A DNA stretch of 64,000 nucleotides from assembly GCA_965116595.1 (NCBI GenBank), contig OZ220708.1, positions 2,356,001-2,420,000 of the forward strand, given 5' to 3'. Positions 33,169 to 42,344 of this stretch are shown here, piece by piece; position 1 is the stretch's first letter, and every line of letters begins with the position of its first letter. This stretch comes from G963663315 sp963668255. GTDB taxonomy: Bacteria > Pseudomonadota > Gammaproteobacteria > Arenicellales > Poriferihabitantaceae. The position numbers and the translations under genes are program-made. Under the pieces are notes generated by a model, which ran no database searches, was not told the origin of the DNA, and saw only the letters and a program-made list of their open reading frames with translations.

Positions 33169-35715
33169 ATGTCTCAGGTAACCATTGATGCTTTTGCCAG
33201 GCAAATCAACATAAGTATCGAAATGTTGCTGGATCAGCTTGAGCAGGCTGGTGTTTCCGGGAAAACCAGGGATGATTTGCTTGAAGATAATGAGAAACTT
33301 AAATTATTGCAATTTCTGAAAAGCCGTGAGAGCAAACCCTCAAAAGACCGTATATTTCTGAAAAGCAGGCAGACCAGGCAAATCAGGCAGACTTCGAGAA
33401 CCGGGGCCGCACGTACTGTTCACGTTGAGGTAAAAAAACGTCGAACCTTTGTAAAACGCAGTACTTTGGAGGCGGATCGAATTCGCCAGAACGAAGAAGA
33501 GAGAATTGCCCAGGAAGCGCAGGAACAGGCTGAAAGAGAAGAAGAAAATATTGCCAGAGAGATAGAACCACAGTCAGAGGAATTGCTGCAGATAGAGGGT
33601 CTGCAGAAAGAAGTGCCGCAGGAGATTACAGAGGAAACCGGGGAAGATGAGACGGTCGCTCCAAAAAACACTGAACCACCACCTGAAGCTGTAGTAGAAG
33701 AAACCGCTGCCAGGGCCGCTGATTCGACTGCGCCAAAACCCGCTGCCGATACCAAAACAGCTGACCGCAAGAGACCGGCTAAAGCGAAGAGAGGGAAAAA
33801 AGGTAAACGCGACCGGGATGCAACCACTGAGAATCTTTCAGGCCGGGAAGAGTTGCATGCAGCCAAACGCCGCAAGGATAAAGGCAGACGTCTGATCAGA
33901 AAGCCAGGCAGGATATCTTCATCTACATCGCACCAGCATGTTTTTGAAAAACCCACTGCACCTGTGGTCCATGATATCCATGTGTCCGAGACAATGACAG
34001 TGGGTGAACTTGCACAGGCAATGTCGATCAAGGCCGGTGAAGTGATAAAAACGATGATGGACATGGGGTCTATGGTCACCATCAACCAGATTCTGGATCA
34101 GGATACGGCTATACTGCTGATTGAAGAAATGGGGCATGTCGCAAGAGCTGCCGACAAGGAAGATCCTGAATCAATGTTATCCGAGCAGGATGAAGTGATC
34201 GAACAGGTTCCTCGTCCACCGGTGGTTACCGTCATGGGTCATGTTGATCATGGCAAGACATCATTGTTGGATTATCTGCGAAAAACGAAAGTAGTCGATG
34301 CAGAGGCTGGGGGAATCACCCAGCACATCGGCGCCTACAGGGTTAATATAAATGGCCATGAGATCTGCTTTCTGGATACGCCAGGCCACGAAGCGTTTTC
34401 CGCCATGCGAGCCAGGGGGGCAAAAGCGACGGATATCGTTATCCTTGTCGTCGCCGCAGACGACGGAGTCAAACCCCAGACACTGGAAGCAATCAATCAT
34501 GCCAAAGCGGCTGACGTTCCGATAGTGGTCGCGCTGAACAAAATTGACCGTGAGGAGGCGGACCCTGAGCGAGTAAAACAGGAGTTGTCCAATCGTGGTA
34601 TCGTTTCCGAAGACTGGGGCGGTGATACACTGATGAATGAAGTGTCGGCCATTACCGGCCAGGGTGTCGAGGAACTGCTTGAATCGGTTTTGCTACAGGC
34701 CGAAGTGGCTGATCTGAAAGCCAGGCCTGTGGGCAATGCGACTGGCCTGGTGGTTGAGGCGCGTCTGGACAAGGGGCGTGGCCCGGTTGCTACGGTGCTG
34801 GTTCAACAGGGTTTGTTGAAACAGGGCGATGTTGTGCTTGCTGGCAGGGAAACCGGCCGGGTCAGGGAGATATTGGATGATCGCGGTAACAAGATTGATC
34901 AGGCAGGACCATCTACACCGGTTGAAATCCAGGGGTTGGCAGGGACACCGGTGGCAGGTGATGAAATCGTGGTAGTCAGTGACGAGAGAAGGGCACGGGA
35001 AATAGCCGCCAATCGTCAGGGAAAATCCAAGGAGATAAAACTTGCCCAGCAACAAAAAGTGAAATTCGAAAGCATCTTCAATCGGATGAAGGAAGGAGAT
35101 GTCAAAACCCTTAATGTTCTGATCAAAGCGGATGTGCAGGGCTCTGTTGAAGCGATCAGGGAGTTACTGATAAATCTGTCGGTGGACGCAGTCAATGTCA
35201 ATGTGGTTCATGGCATGGTGGGCGGTATCAATGAATCGGATGTGAATCTGGCGATGGCGACCAGGGCACTGGTCATCGGCTTTAATGTGCGAGCGGATGC
35301 AACGGCCAGAAAACTGATTGAAAAAGAAGGCATTACAGTTCTTTATTACAACGTAATATATGATGTGATTGATTCGGTGAAGGCCACGATGTCAGGGTTG
35401 TTATCTCCAGTTCTCAAGGAACACTATGTCGGTCTTGTCGAGGTGAGGGATATATTCCGTGCACCAAAAATTGGCGCAATCGCAGGCAGCTATGTTTCGG
35501 ATGGCATGGTTAAAAAGAATTTGCCGGTACGGGTGTTGCGGGAAAACATGGTGATTTTCGAAGGCGCGATTGATTCCCTGCGACGTTTCAAGGATGATGT
35601 CAATGAGGTCAAAAACGGCTACGAATGCGGAATCGGAATCAAGGATTACAATGACATCAGGGTGGGAGATCAGATCGAAGTGTTTGAAGTCATCCAGTCC
35701 GCCCAGGAACTATAG
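33169..35715 (+). CDS. infB: Translation initiation factor IF-2
   Basis: IF-2 is the GTPase that places initiator tRNA on the 30S subunit and drives subunit joining. The 848-residue protein begins with an IF2 N-terminal helix domain, then a long charged Ala/Glu/Lys-rich linker (about residues 85-270), the G domain with VTVMGHVDHGKTSLLDYLR, AGGITQHIGAY, FLDTPGHEAFSAMRARG and ALNKIDRE, and domains II-IV ending KDYNDIRVGDQIEVFE. The linker composition is variable between species; the rest is strongly conserved. It follows nusA by 35 bases. Confidence 0.97.
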   Translation: MSQVTIDAFARQINISIEMLLDQLEQAGVSGKTRDDLLEDNEKLKLLQFLKSRESKPSKDRIFLKSRQTRQIRQTSRTGAARTVHVEVKKRRTFVKRSTLEADRIRQNEEERIAQEAQEQAEREEENIAREIEPQSEELLQIEGLQKEVPQEITEETGEDETVAPKNTEPPPEAVVEETAARAADSTAPKPAADTKTADRKRPAKAKRGKKGKRDRDATTENLSGREELHAAKRRKDKGRRLIRKPGRISSSTSHQHVFEKPTAPVVHDIHVSETMTVGELAQAMSIKAGEVIKTMMDMGSMVTINQILDQDTAILLIEEMGHVARAADKEDPESMLSEQDEVIEQVPRPPVVTVMGHVDHGKTSLLDYLRKTKVVDAEAGGITQHIGAYRVNINGHEICFLDTPGHEAFSAMRARGAKATDIVILVVAADDGVKPQTLEAINHAKAADVPIVVALNKIDREEADPERVKQELSNRGIVSEDWGGDTLMNEVSAITGQGVEELLESVLLQAEVADLKARPVGNATGLVVEARLDKGRGPVATVLVQQGLLKQGDVVLAGRETGRVREILDDRGNKIDQAGPSTPVEIQGLAGTPVAGDEIVVVSDERRAREIAANRQGKSKEIKLAQQQKVKFESIFNRMKEGDVKTLNVLIKADVQGSVEAIRELLINLSVDAVNVNVVHGMVGGINESDVNLAMATRALVIGFNVRADATARKLIEKEGITVLYYNVIYDVIDSVKATMSGLLSPVLKEHYVGLVEVRDIFRAPKIGAIAGSYVSDGMVKKNLPVRVLRENMVIFEGAIDSLRRFKDDVNEVKNGYECGIGIKDYNDIRVGDQIEVFEVIQSAQEL

Positions 35716-35744
35716 CTTACTCAGGCCGGGGGAGGGGGTGTCAA

Positions 35745-36116
35745 GTGTACGAAGTCGACAGGACTCGCAGAGTCGCAGAATTATTGAAACGGGAAATCGC
35801 GGTATTGATCGCCAGAGAACTGAATGACAGTCGAATCAATTCGGTTACTGTGACTGGTGTTACCATAAGCAGGGATCTCAAGATTTCCACGGTCTTTGTA
35901 TCGTCAGCTCTGGATTCGTTAAACAGGACTGATCAGGAACCCACCCGGGTTGAGAAGTTGCTCAATAAATCGGCTGGGTATTTACGTCATCTCTTGAGTC
36001 AATCCGTCAATTTGAGAACTACCCCGAGCCTGGTGTTCAAGTATGACAACAGCATTCAGCGAGGTATGGATATGTCCCGGCTGATAGACAGGTTAAACAG
36101 CAGGGATGGCGGGTAA
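35745..36116 (+). CDS. rbfA: Ribosome-binding factor A
   Basis: RbfA binds free 30S subunits and helps mature the 5' end of 16S rRNA. The 123-residue protein starts at GTG 35745, with the strong site GGAGGGGG just upstream. DRTRRVAELLKREIAVLIARELND, VTVTGVTISRDLKISTVFVSS and LRHLLSQSVNLRTTPSLVFKYDNSIQRG are the KH-fold blocks of the family. Its end overlaps the truB start. Confidence 0.95.
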   Translation: MYEVDRTRRVAELLKREIAVLIARELNDSRINSVTVTGVTISRDLKISTVFVSSALDSLNRTDQEPTRVEKLLNKSAGYLRHLLSQSVNLRTTPSLVFKYDNSIQRGMDMSRLIDRLNSRDGG

Positions 36117-37020
36117 CAGAGAACCGAAAGGCATGCCGGTCAATGGCATATTACTGGTTGATAAGCCGGCAGGACTTACTTCCAATAAAACACTCCAGAT
36201 CACCAAACGGTTGCTGAATGCACGCAAGGCGGGACATACAGGCAGTCTGGACCCGATTGCAACAGGGGTATTGCCCATCTGCTTTGGTCATGCGACAAAA
36301 ATATCCGGCATGTTCCTTAATTCGGCCAAACACTATGAGGTCGGTATTCGGCTTGGGGTGGCTACGGATAGCGGTGACAAATCGGGGAAAGTGCTGTCGA
36401 CGAAGACGGTCAAATATGATCTGGAGACGCTGAATGAGAAACTTTCCCTGTTCAAGGGTGAAATTCAGCAGATCCCACCGATGTATTCTGCATTGAAACA
36501 AAACGGACAGCGATTGTATAAACTTGCAAGGAAGGGATTGGAAGTGAAACGTGAACCGAGGACGGTGACGTTGCATGACATCTCGGTTCAGAGTATTGAG
36601 GGCGATTACCTTGAGTTACTGGTTCATTGCTCAAAAGGGTTCTATATACGCAGTCTTGCGATTGACATCGGTAATGCGCTGAATTGCGGGGCTCATGTCG
36701 ACCGGCTGAGAAGGGTTGCGGTCAATGATTTCAGGATTGACCAGTGCATCAGTCTGGAACAACTCGAGGTGTTGGAATCAGCCGAAATCAGACAAAACCT
36801 GCTTATTCCCACTGACCTGGCTCTGAAGCGTCTACCACACGTTGAATTGTCACAAAACAGCGCCAGGGCTTTCTGTCAGGGTCAAGCGGTTTATCCATTG
36901 GAATATCCTCGGCAATGCCCTGATCAGGGGCTGGTTCGATTATATTCGAAAGACAGTCAGTTTCTCGGATTGGGCCAGATGATTGAAGGGAAAATCGCAC
37001 CCAAAAGGGTATTTGCATAA
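36106..37020 (+). CDS. truB: tRNA pseudouridine-55 synthase TruB
   Basis: TruB makes pseudouridine 55 in the T loop of tRNAs. The 304-residue protein carries NGILLVDKPAGLTSN, the catalytic Asp in ARKAGHTGSLDPIATGVLPICFGHATKIS, MYSALKQNGQRLYKLARKG, and KGFYIRSLAIDIGNALNCGAHVDRLRR, plus a C-terminal PUA-like tail. An ATG at 36133 (MPVNGILL) is an alternative start. In many gammaproteobacteria rpsO and pnp follow truB; here tRNA-Asn and uvrB do. Confidence 0.96.
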   Translation: MAGNREPKGMPVNGILLVDKPAGLTSNKTLQITKRLLNARKAGHTGSLDPIATGVLPICFGHATKISGMFLNSAKHYEVGIRLGVATDSGDKSGKVLSTKTVKYDLETLNEKLSLFKGEIQQIPPMYSALKQNGQRLYKLARKGLEVKREPRTVTLHDISVQSIEGDYLELLVHCSKGFYIRSLAIDIGNALNCGAHVDRLRRVAVNDFRIDQCISLEQLEVLESAEIRQNLLIPTDLALKRLPHVELSQNSARAFCQGQAVYPLEYPRQCPDQGLVRLYSKDSQFLGLGQMIEGKIAPKRVFA

Positions 37021-37040
37021 ACTGGCCGAATCTGAAAAAT

Positions 37041-37116
37041 TGGCTCCCCGGGACAGACTCGAACTGCCGACAGGGTGGTTAACAGCCACCTGCTCTACCA
37101 ACTGAGCTACCGGGGA
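37041..37116 (-). tRNA. tRNA-Asn (GTT)
   Basis: A 76-base tRNA on the minus strand with encoded CCA. The acceptor TCCCCGG pairs with CCGGGGA; the D arm (GCTCAGTTGGTAGAGC), anticodon loop with GTT and T arm (TTCGAGT) are all regular. It faces truB and is divergent from uvrB. Confidence 0.95.
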
Positions 37117-37240
37117 ACGGAGCACGGGATACTAATTGCCAGCATCGAATTGGTCAAGTGTCATTCCATAAATATGAATAAAATATTGAAGGAATTTTGT
37201 TCCTGTTCTTTTCTCCGGCTGCCTGGATTAAAATATTTCC

Positions 37241-39268
37241 ATGTCTGTTCAAGCAAAATATCATCTGCAATGTGAATTCGCTCCTGCTGGCGATCAGCCC
37301 TATGCGGTGGAAAAGTTGACCGAAGGCATTGAAAACGGCGAAGCATTCCAGACATTGCTCGGTGTTACCGGGTCAGGAAAAACATTCACCATGGCGAATG
37401 TGATTGCAAATACTGGAAAACCGGCATTGATACTGGCTCACAACAAGACATTGGCAGCGCAACTGTATTCGGAAATGAGGGATTTTTTCCCGGATAATGC
37501 AGTGGAGTATTTCGTTTCCTACTATGATTATTACCAGCCTGAAGCTTATGTGCCAAGTTCAGATACCTTTATCGAGAAAGATGCATCAGTCAATGATCAC
37601 ATCGACCAGATGCGGTTATCCGCCACCAAGGCCTTGCTGGAAAGACAGGATGTCATTATCGTGGGAACGGTTTCCGCGATCTATGGCCTGGGAGATCCTG
37701 CCGCCTATCATGGAATGATCCTGCATCTTAAAAAAGGAGACCAGATCAACCAGAGAGCGATACTGAAACGCCTTGCCGAGCTGCAATATATTCGTAATGA
37801 CCTGGAATTGCGGAGAAGCACATTTCGGGTTCGCGGCGATGTGATTGATGTCTATCCTGCGGAATCCGAAAGGCTGGCAATCCGGATTCAACTGTTTGGA
37901 GATGAAGTTGAAAGCCTTTCCAGATTCGACCCGCTGACCGGTGGAGTCGAGGAACACCTGAACAGAGTGACAGTCTACCCCAAGAGTCACTATGTGACGG
38001 CAAGGGAAACAATACTGAATGTACTCGATGAAATCAGGCAGGAGTTGAGAGACAGGCTGGTTGAGCTTGGAAACGGAGGGAAACTGGTAGAAGCGCAAAG
38101 GCTGGAGCAAAGAACACTGTATGATCTGGAAATGATGCGGGAGTTGGGGTACTGCAACGGCATCGAAAATTATTCAAGGTATTTATCAGGTCGAAATGCG
38201 GGTATGCCGCCACCGACCCTGATGGACTATCTGCCCGACAATGCACTGGTTTTCATTGATGAAAGTCATGCCACCATACCTCAACTAGGCGCCATGTATC
38301 GCGGAGACCGGTCAAGGAAGGAAACCCTGGTCGAATACGGCTTTCGCCTGCCTTCGGCGATCGACAACCGTCCGCTTCGTTTTGACGAATTCGAATATCT
38401 GTTGCCCCAGGTCATTTTCGTATCTGCGACTCCGGGGGATTATGAGGCGAAACGTGTATCTGATGTGGTCGAACAAGTGGTTCGGCCCACCGGGTTGACG
38501 GACCCGGAAGTTGAAGTTCGACCGGTGAATCATCAGGTGGACGACCTGCTTTCGGAAATCAGAATACGCGTTGCGCACCAACAACGGGTTCTGGTGACGA
38601 CCCTGACCAAGCGTATGGCCGAAGACCTGACAGAGTATCTACATGAACATGATGTCCGGGTTCGCTACCTGCACTCGGATATCGATACCGTGGAGCGGGT
38701 TGAAATCATCCGGGATTTGAGAAAAGGGGTGTTCGATGTACTGGTCGGGATCAATCTGCTGAGGGAAGGGCTGGACATTCCTGAGGTTTCACTGGTGGCG
38801 ATTCTGGATGCGGATAAGGAGGGGTTTCTCAGGTCAACCAGATCGTTGATCCAAACCATTGGCCGTGCCTCAAGAAACGTGGACGGCAGGGTTATTCTTT
38901 ATGCCGACAGGGAAACCAATTCCATACAACAGGCCCTGGCCGAGACCAATCGGCGCAGGTCGAAACAGCAGAAATACAATGCAATCCATAACATTACACC
39001 AAAGTCGGTTATCAAACCGGTCAAGGACATTATTGATGGTGTGACTGCCAATGATTCGCTGTGGAACGACCTGCCTGAGCAGATGGTTGCAGACGAGGGC
39101 GTTGAGGAGTACAGCCGCCAATCACCGAAGGAACTCGGCAGATTGTTAAAAAGACTGGAGAAGGAAATGTATGCCTATGCCAAAAATCTGGAATTTGAAG
39201 CTGCCGCATCAGTTCGTGATCGTATCAACAGAATACGAACCGGGGAATTTATCACGGCAGTCGAATAA
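37241..39268 (+). CDS. uvrB: Excinuclease ABC subunit B
   Basis: UvrB is the damage-verifying helicase-like subunit of nucleotide excision repair. The 675-residue protein has the Walker A loop in LLGVTGSGKTFTMANVI, the YYDYYQPEAYVP beta-hairpin region, the DEAD-like FIDESHATIPQLGAMY, the motif ILDADKEGFLRSTRSLIQTIGRASRNVDG, and the C-terminal UvrC-binding UVR domain (LKRLEKEMYAYAKNLEFEAAASVRDRI). All domains are intact. Confidence 0.97.
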   Translation: MSVQAKYHLQCEFAPAGDQPYAVEKLTEGIENGEAFQTLLGVTGSGKTFTMANVIANTGKPALILAHNKTLAAQLYSEMRDFFPDNAVEYFVSYYDYYQPEAYVPSSDTFIEKDASVNDHIDQMRLSATKALLERQDVIIVGTVSAIYGLGDPAAYHGMILHLKKGDQINQRAILKRLAELQYIRNDLELRRSTFRVRGDVIDVYPAESERLAIRIQLFGDEVESLSRFDPLTGGVEEHLNRVTVYPKSHYVTARETILNVLDEIRQELRDRLVELGNGGKLVEAQRLEQRTLYDLEMMRELGYCNGIENYSRYLSGRNAGMPPPTLMDYLPDNALVFIDESHATIPQLGAMYRGDRSRKETLVEYGFRLPSAIDNRPLRFDEFEYLLPQVIFVSATPGDYEAKRVSDVVEQVVRPTGLTDPEVEVRPVNHQVDDLLSEIRIRVAHQQRVLVTTLTKRMAEDLTEYLHEHDVRVRYLHSDIDTVERVEIIRDLRKGVFDVLVGINLLREGLDIPEVSLVAILDADKEGFLRSTRSLIQTIGRASRNVDGRVILYADRETNSIQQALAETNRRRSKQQKYNAIHNITPKSVIKPVKDIIDGVTANDSLWNDLPEQMVADEGVEEYSRQSPKELGRLLKRLEKEMYAYAKNLEFEAAASVRDRINRIRTGEFITAVE

Positions 39269-39304
39269 GTGGCGAGGAAGGTCGCAACGTATCCAAATCT
39301 TCGC

Positions 39305-39886
39305 TTAAAACAGTGTGATACCCTCATTTTCAAGCTGACCGATCAATTTGATGACCGGAAGTCCGATAAGCGTATTTGGGTCATCTCCGCTTAATCTTTT
39401 CAGCAGGGCAATACCGGGTCCTTCCGCTTTCAGGCTGCCGCAGCAGTTATAGGGTTTTTCCAACTCCAGATAACGCTCAATCCGGGAATTGGTCAGGGTT
39501 CTGAATTCAACCTCGAAAGTATCGACATCGTACTGAAGGTTTTTTGAATCCGTGTTAAACAGCGCCACGCCTGCATACAATTGTACGATACGACCCGAGG
39601 CCTCCCTGAGCTGAGATACTGCATTATCATGATTTCCTGGTTTTCCAACCAATTTTCCATTGAGTACTGCAACCTGATCAGAACCAATAATCACGGCGCC
39701 CGGGTGCGCGTGCCGCAATACTTTGGACTTTTGGACAGACAATCGATGAACCAGATCAAGGGGGGATTCATCCGGCTCAGGCGTCTCGTCGATATTCGGT
39801 GACGCTGTTATGAATGGTAGTCCAATGCGTTCAAGCAATTCCTTGCGAAAAGGAGAAGTGGAAGCAAGGATGATCCTGGGCTTCAT
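39305..39886 (-). CDS. Maf-family nucleotide pyrophosphatase, YceF type
   Basis: A 193-residue Maf-like house-cleaning enzyme. ILASTSPFRKELLERIGLPF, NIDETPEPDESPLDLVHRLS and IGSDQVAVLNGKLVGKP are the family core. The segment CCGSLKAEGPGIALLKRLSGDDPNTLIGLP matches YceF (GSFKSEG...), which prefers 7-methyl-GTP, rather than YhdE/Maf, which prefers dTTP and UTP. It is convergent with uvrB and lies 11 bases downstream of the EamA gene. Confidence 0.9.
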   Translation of the reverse strand: MKPRIILASTSPFRKELLERIGLPFITASPNIDETPEPDESPLDLVHRLSVQKSKVLRHAHPGAVIIGSDQVAVLNGKLVGKPGNHDNAVSQLREASGRIVQLYAGVALFNTDSKNLQYDVDTFEVEFRTLTNSRIERYLELEKPYNCCGSLKAEGPGIALLKRLSGDDPNTLIGLPVIKLIGQLENEGITLF

Positions 39887-39897
39887 TGGAAATGCGT

Positions 39898-40851
39898 TCA
39901 GTTGGCTTTTCGTGTACGTAACGTAATTGCGATTCCGGCTGCGATAATGATTGCGATGCCGAATATGCTGATTGTATCAGGCACTTCATTCCACAGCATC
40001 CACGCCCAAAAGCCGGCAAAAAACACAAAAGTGAATTCGAAAACTGTAATGAAAGTAGGTTCAGCCATCTGATAGCCCCGAATCAGTCCTCTGGCGGCAA
40101 TAAGCGAGCCAAAACACTGGACCGCTGTCCAGAACAAAAACCTGCCAGTCGGTTCTACCCATCCGGTGGTCAGGAAAGGCGCCGCAAGTATCCAGCCATC
40201 GGGCACGCTAAAGACATTGAACACAATGGTGCCAACGAGGCCAAACAGGCATGTCGCGATAAAAAACCCCAGCAGGACGACAACCGTATCTTCATCAGCG
40301 CAGAGGTAGCGGGTCGTCAGTTGTCCGAGCGCATACAAAATCCCGGCCAACAAGGGTAATAGTGTGAAAAAGCTCACATTCGCCGGATCAGGCTTAAGAA
40401 CCAAAAGCATTCCAGCAAACCCTGCTGTCACCGCTGCGATCCGCCAGGGACCCACCCTGGTGCGGAATAACAGCACTGAAAATACCAGCAGGAATATGGG
40501 TGAACTGAATAGTGTCGCTCCCGCCTCCGCGATTGGCATCACCGATAGAGAACAGAAGTAAATTAATATGGCCCCGGATACGAGGAAAGATCGAAGCGCA
40601 ATCGCCCAGACTCGTTTCGGTAGCAGTTTCTTTTTTATGTACAAACAGTAGCAGGCAATAACCATGCAAGCCATGAGTGCGCGGATCAGGTAAAACTGCC
40701 ACAAGCCGCCTTCTTCGGCGATTATGCGGAGAAAATTATCGACCAGGCCAAAGATCGCCATTGATCCGACAATCATAAGGCTGCCATACAAGGTATGTGA
40801 TGGTCTCCCCGTGGCCATCGAGGGTGTAAATAAAACTGTGTAAATGGTCAT
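39898..40851 (-). CDS. EamA-family (DMT superfamily) transporter; 5' end abuts the IS256 element
   Basis: An inner-membrane transporter with about ten transmembrane helices in two EamA repeats (LVDNFLRIIAEEGGLWQFYLIRALMA in the first; VLLGFFIATCLFGLVGTIVFN and FWTAVQCFGSLIAARGLIRGYQM in the second). The substrate is unknown. The frame opens at ATG 40851, but its first five codons lie inside the insertion element's left inverted repeat (from 40836), so this start is created by the IS. ATG 40818 (MATGRPSHTLYG) is probably the native start, leaving the protein intact while the promoter has been replaced or cut off. Confidence 0.85.
   Translation of the reverse strand: MTIYTVLFTPSMATGRPSHTLYGSLMIVGSMAIFGLVDNFLRIIAEEGGLWQFYLIRALMACMVIACYCLYIKKKLLPKRVWAIALRSFLVSGAILIYFCSLSVMPIAEAGATLFSSPIFLLVFSVLLFRTRVGPWRIAAVTAGFAGMLLVLKPDPANVSFFTLLPLLAGILYALGQLTTRYLCADEDTVVVLLGFFIATCLFGLVGTIVFNVFSVPDGWILAAPFLTTGWVEPTGRFLFWTAVQCFGSLIAARGLIRGYQMAEPTFITVFEFTFVFFAGFWAWMLWNEVPDTISIFGIAIIIAAGIAITLRTRKAN
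40836..40849 (+). repeat. IS256 element left inverted repeat
   Basis: The sequence CTGTGTAAATGGTC is the outer end of the element. Its reverse strand carries ATGACCATTTACACAG, which supplies an in-frame ATG to the adjacent EamA gene. Confidence 0.75.
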
Positions 40852-40880
40852 TTACTATACTTCCCATAGGAGGAAAGAAG

Positions 40881-42107
40881 ATGATCAAGTTAACTGAAAG
40901 ACAAGAAAGCCTGCTGAACGAGCTGGTTGAAGACTTCAAGGGCGATACCGAAGCGGTGATGGGCCGTCATGGTTTGATGAACCAACTACGCAAGCGCGTG
41001 ATTGAAGCCATGTTGGATGGTGAGATGACCAGTCACCTGGGCTATGCTCCCCATGATCCGGCTGGTAACGGCAGCGGCAATTCCCGCAATGGCCGCACTG
41101 CGAAGAAGGTACAGAGCAAAGACGGCGAACTGGAGTTGGAGGTTCCGCGGGATCGTAACAGCCGTTTTGAACCTCGGGTTATCCGCAAGGGGCAACGCCG
41201 TATGGACGGCATGGACGAGGCGATTATTGCCTTGTACGCCCGAGGCCTGAGCACTCGCGGTATCCAGGAGGAGTTATCGGGGCTGTACGGGGCGGAGGTA
41301 TCTGCGACCCTGATATCCGACATCACCCATAGTGTACTGGAAGAGGTGCAGGCCTGGCAGACGCGGCCCCTGGACCCGGTGTACCCGATTCTTTACTTTG
41401 ACTGCCTGTTTGTGAAATCACGTCAGGACGGCAGTATCCGGAACAAGGCGGTATATCTGGCTCTTGGCATCAACCTGGAAGGCGAGAAGGAACTGCTGGG
41501 GATGTGGCTGGGCGAGACCGAGGGCGCCAAGTTCTGGCTGAGCGTCTTCAACGAGCTGAAGACCCGCGGGGTACAGGACTGCTTCATCGCCTGTGTGGAT
41601 GGACTCAAGGGACTGCCGGAAGCCATTGAGACCGTGTATCCGTATACCCAGGTTCAGTTGTGTATCGTGCACCAGGTTCGCAACAGCTTGAGGTATGTCA
41701 CCTGGAAAGATCGCAAGCGGGTAGCCGCTGACCTGCGGGCGATCTACACAGCGCCTACGGTGGAGGCTGCCAGAGTGGCCCTGGGTGCGTTTGCCGAACA
41801 ATGGGGTAAACAGTATCAGGCGATTACGCCGGGCTGGGAGCGGAACTGGGAGCGCCTGACGCCGTTTTTTGGCTATCCGCCGGAGATCCGCAAGGTGGTC
41901 TACACCACCAATGCCATTGAGTCGCTGAATTACAGCCTGCGTAAAATTATCAAGGGGCGAGGCGCCTTTCCCCACGATGACGCAATCCGGAAATTACTGT
42001 ACCTCGGATTGAAAAATGCATCGAAAAAATGGACCATGCCGATCCGGGACTGGAAAGCTGCGCTGAATCAGTTTATTATCCTGTTCGGTGACAGAGTGCC
42101 TGTCTGA
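40881..42107 (+). CDS. IS256-family transposase
   Basis: A 408-residue mutator-type transposase. The DDE residues are in ILYFDCLFVKSRQDG (first Asp), CFIACVDGLKGLPEAI (second Asp) and YTTNAIESLNYSLRK (Glu), with the conserved QLCIVHQVRNSLRYV between the latter two. The N-terminal GNSRNGRTAKKV and VPRDRNSRFEPRVI blocks are typical. GGAGGAAAG precedes the ATG. No stop or frameshift interrupts it, so it is probably active. Confidence 0.96.
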   Translation: MIKLTERQESLLNELVEDFKGDTEAVMGRHGLMNQLRKRVIEAMLDGEMTSHLGYAPHDPAGNGSGNSRNGRTAKKVQSKDGELELEVPRDRNSRFEPRVIRKGQRRMDGMDEAIIALYARGLSTRGIQEELSGLYGAEVSATLISDITHSVLEEVQAWQTRPLDPVYPILYFDCLFVKSRQDGSIRNKAVYLALGINLEGEKELLGMWLGETEGAKFWLSVFNELKTRGVQDCFIACVDGLKGLPEAIETVYPYTQVQLCIVHQVRNSLRYVTWKDRKRVAADLRAIYTAPTVEAARVALGAFAEQWGKQYQAITPGWERNWERLTPFFGYPPEIRKVVYTTNAIESLNYSLRKIIKGRGAFPHDDAIRKLLYLGLKNASKKWTMPIRDWKAALNQFIILFGDRVPV

Positions 42108-42117
42108 CATGACCCAC

Positions 42118-42131
42118 GGCCATTTACACAG
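42118..42131 (-). repeat. IS256 element right inverted repeat
   Basis: The complement of GGCCATTTACACAG matches the left repeat with one difference (C for T at position 13). Confidence 0.75.
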
Positions 42132-42223
42132 AAATCTTTATACCCTCTGGCCATCAGCCTTTCGGACAACCACAGGGGGTTGTATCTACGCCAGATTCGT
42201 TTTGTTGATACACATTGATTATA

Positions 42224-42300
42224 TGGCGGGCCCGGAGGGACTCGAACCCCCGACCACCTGGTTCGAAGCCAGGTACTCTATCCAGCTGAGCTACGGGCCC
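42224..42300 (-). tRNA. tRNA-Arg (TCG)
   Basis: A 77-base tRNA on the minus strand with encoded CCA. The acceptor GGGCCCG pairs with CGGGCCC, the D arm is GCTCAGCTGGATAGAGT, the anticodon loop in CTGGCTTCGAACCAG gives TCG, and the T loop is TTCGAGT. It lies 93 bases beyond the right end of the IS256 element. Confidence 0.95.
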
Positions 42301-42344
42301 ATATCGAATTTTGATGAGGCGGTGTTTTACCTTACTTTACAGGA

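Larger units (their letters stand above)
40836..42131. mobile_element. IS256-family insertion sequence, complete
   Basis: The element is about 1.3 kb, bounded by inverted repeats CTGTGTAAATGGTC (40836-40849) and, inverted at the other end, CTGTGTAAATGGCC (complement of 42118-42131), matching at 13 of 14 positions. It contains one intact transposase gene on the plus strand. The 8 bases on either side (AAATAAAA left, AAATCTTT right) share only their first four bases, so no clear target duplication is present. It is visibly GC-richer than the genes on both sides, consistent with recent arrival. Confidence 0.85.

Noticed and set aside
40828..42139. 8-base target duplication of the IS256-family element
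   Set aside because: The flanks AAATAAAA and AAATCTTT agree only in four bases, which is not convincing in an A/T-rich stretch.
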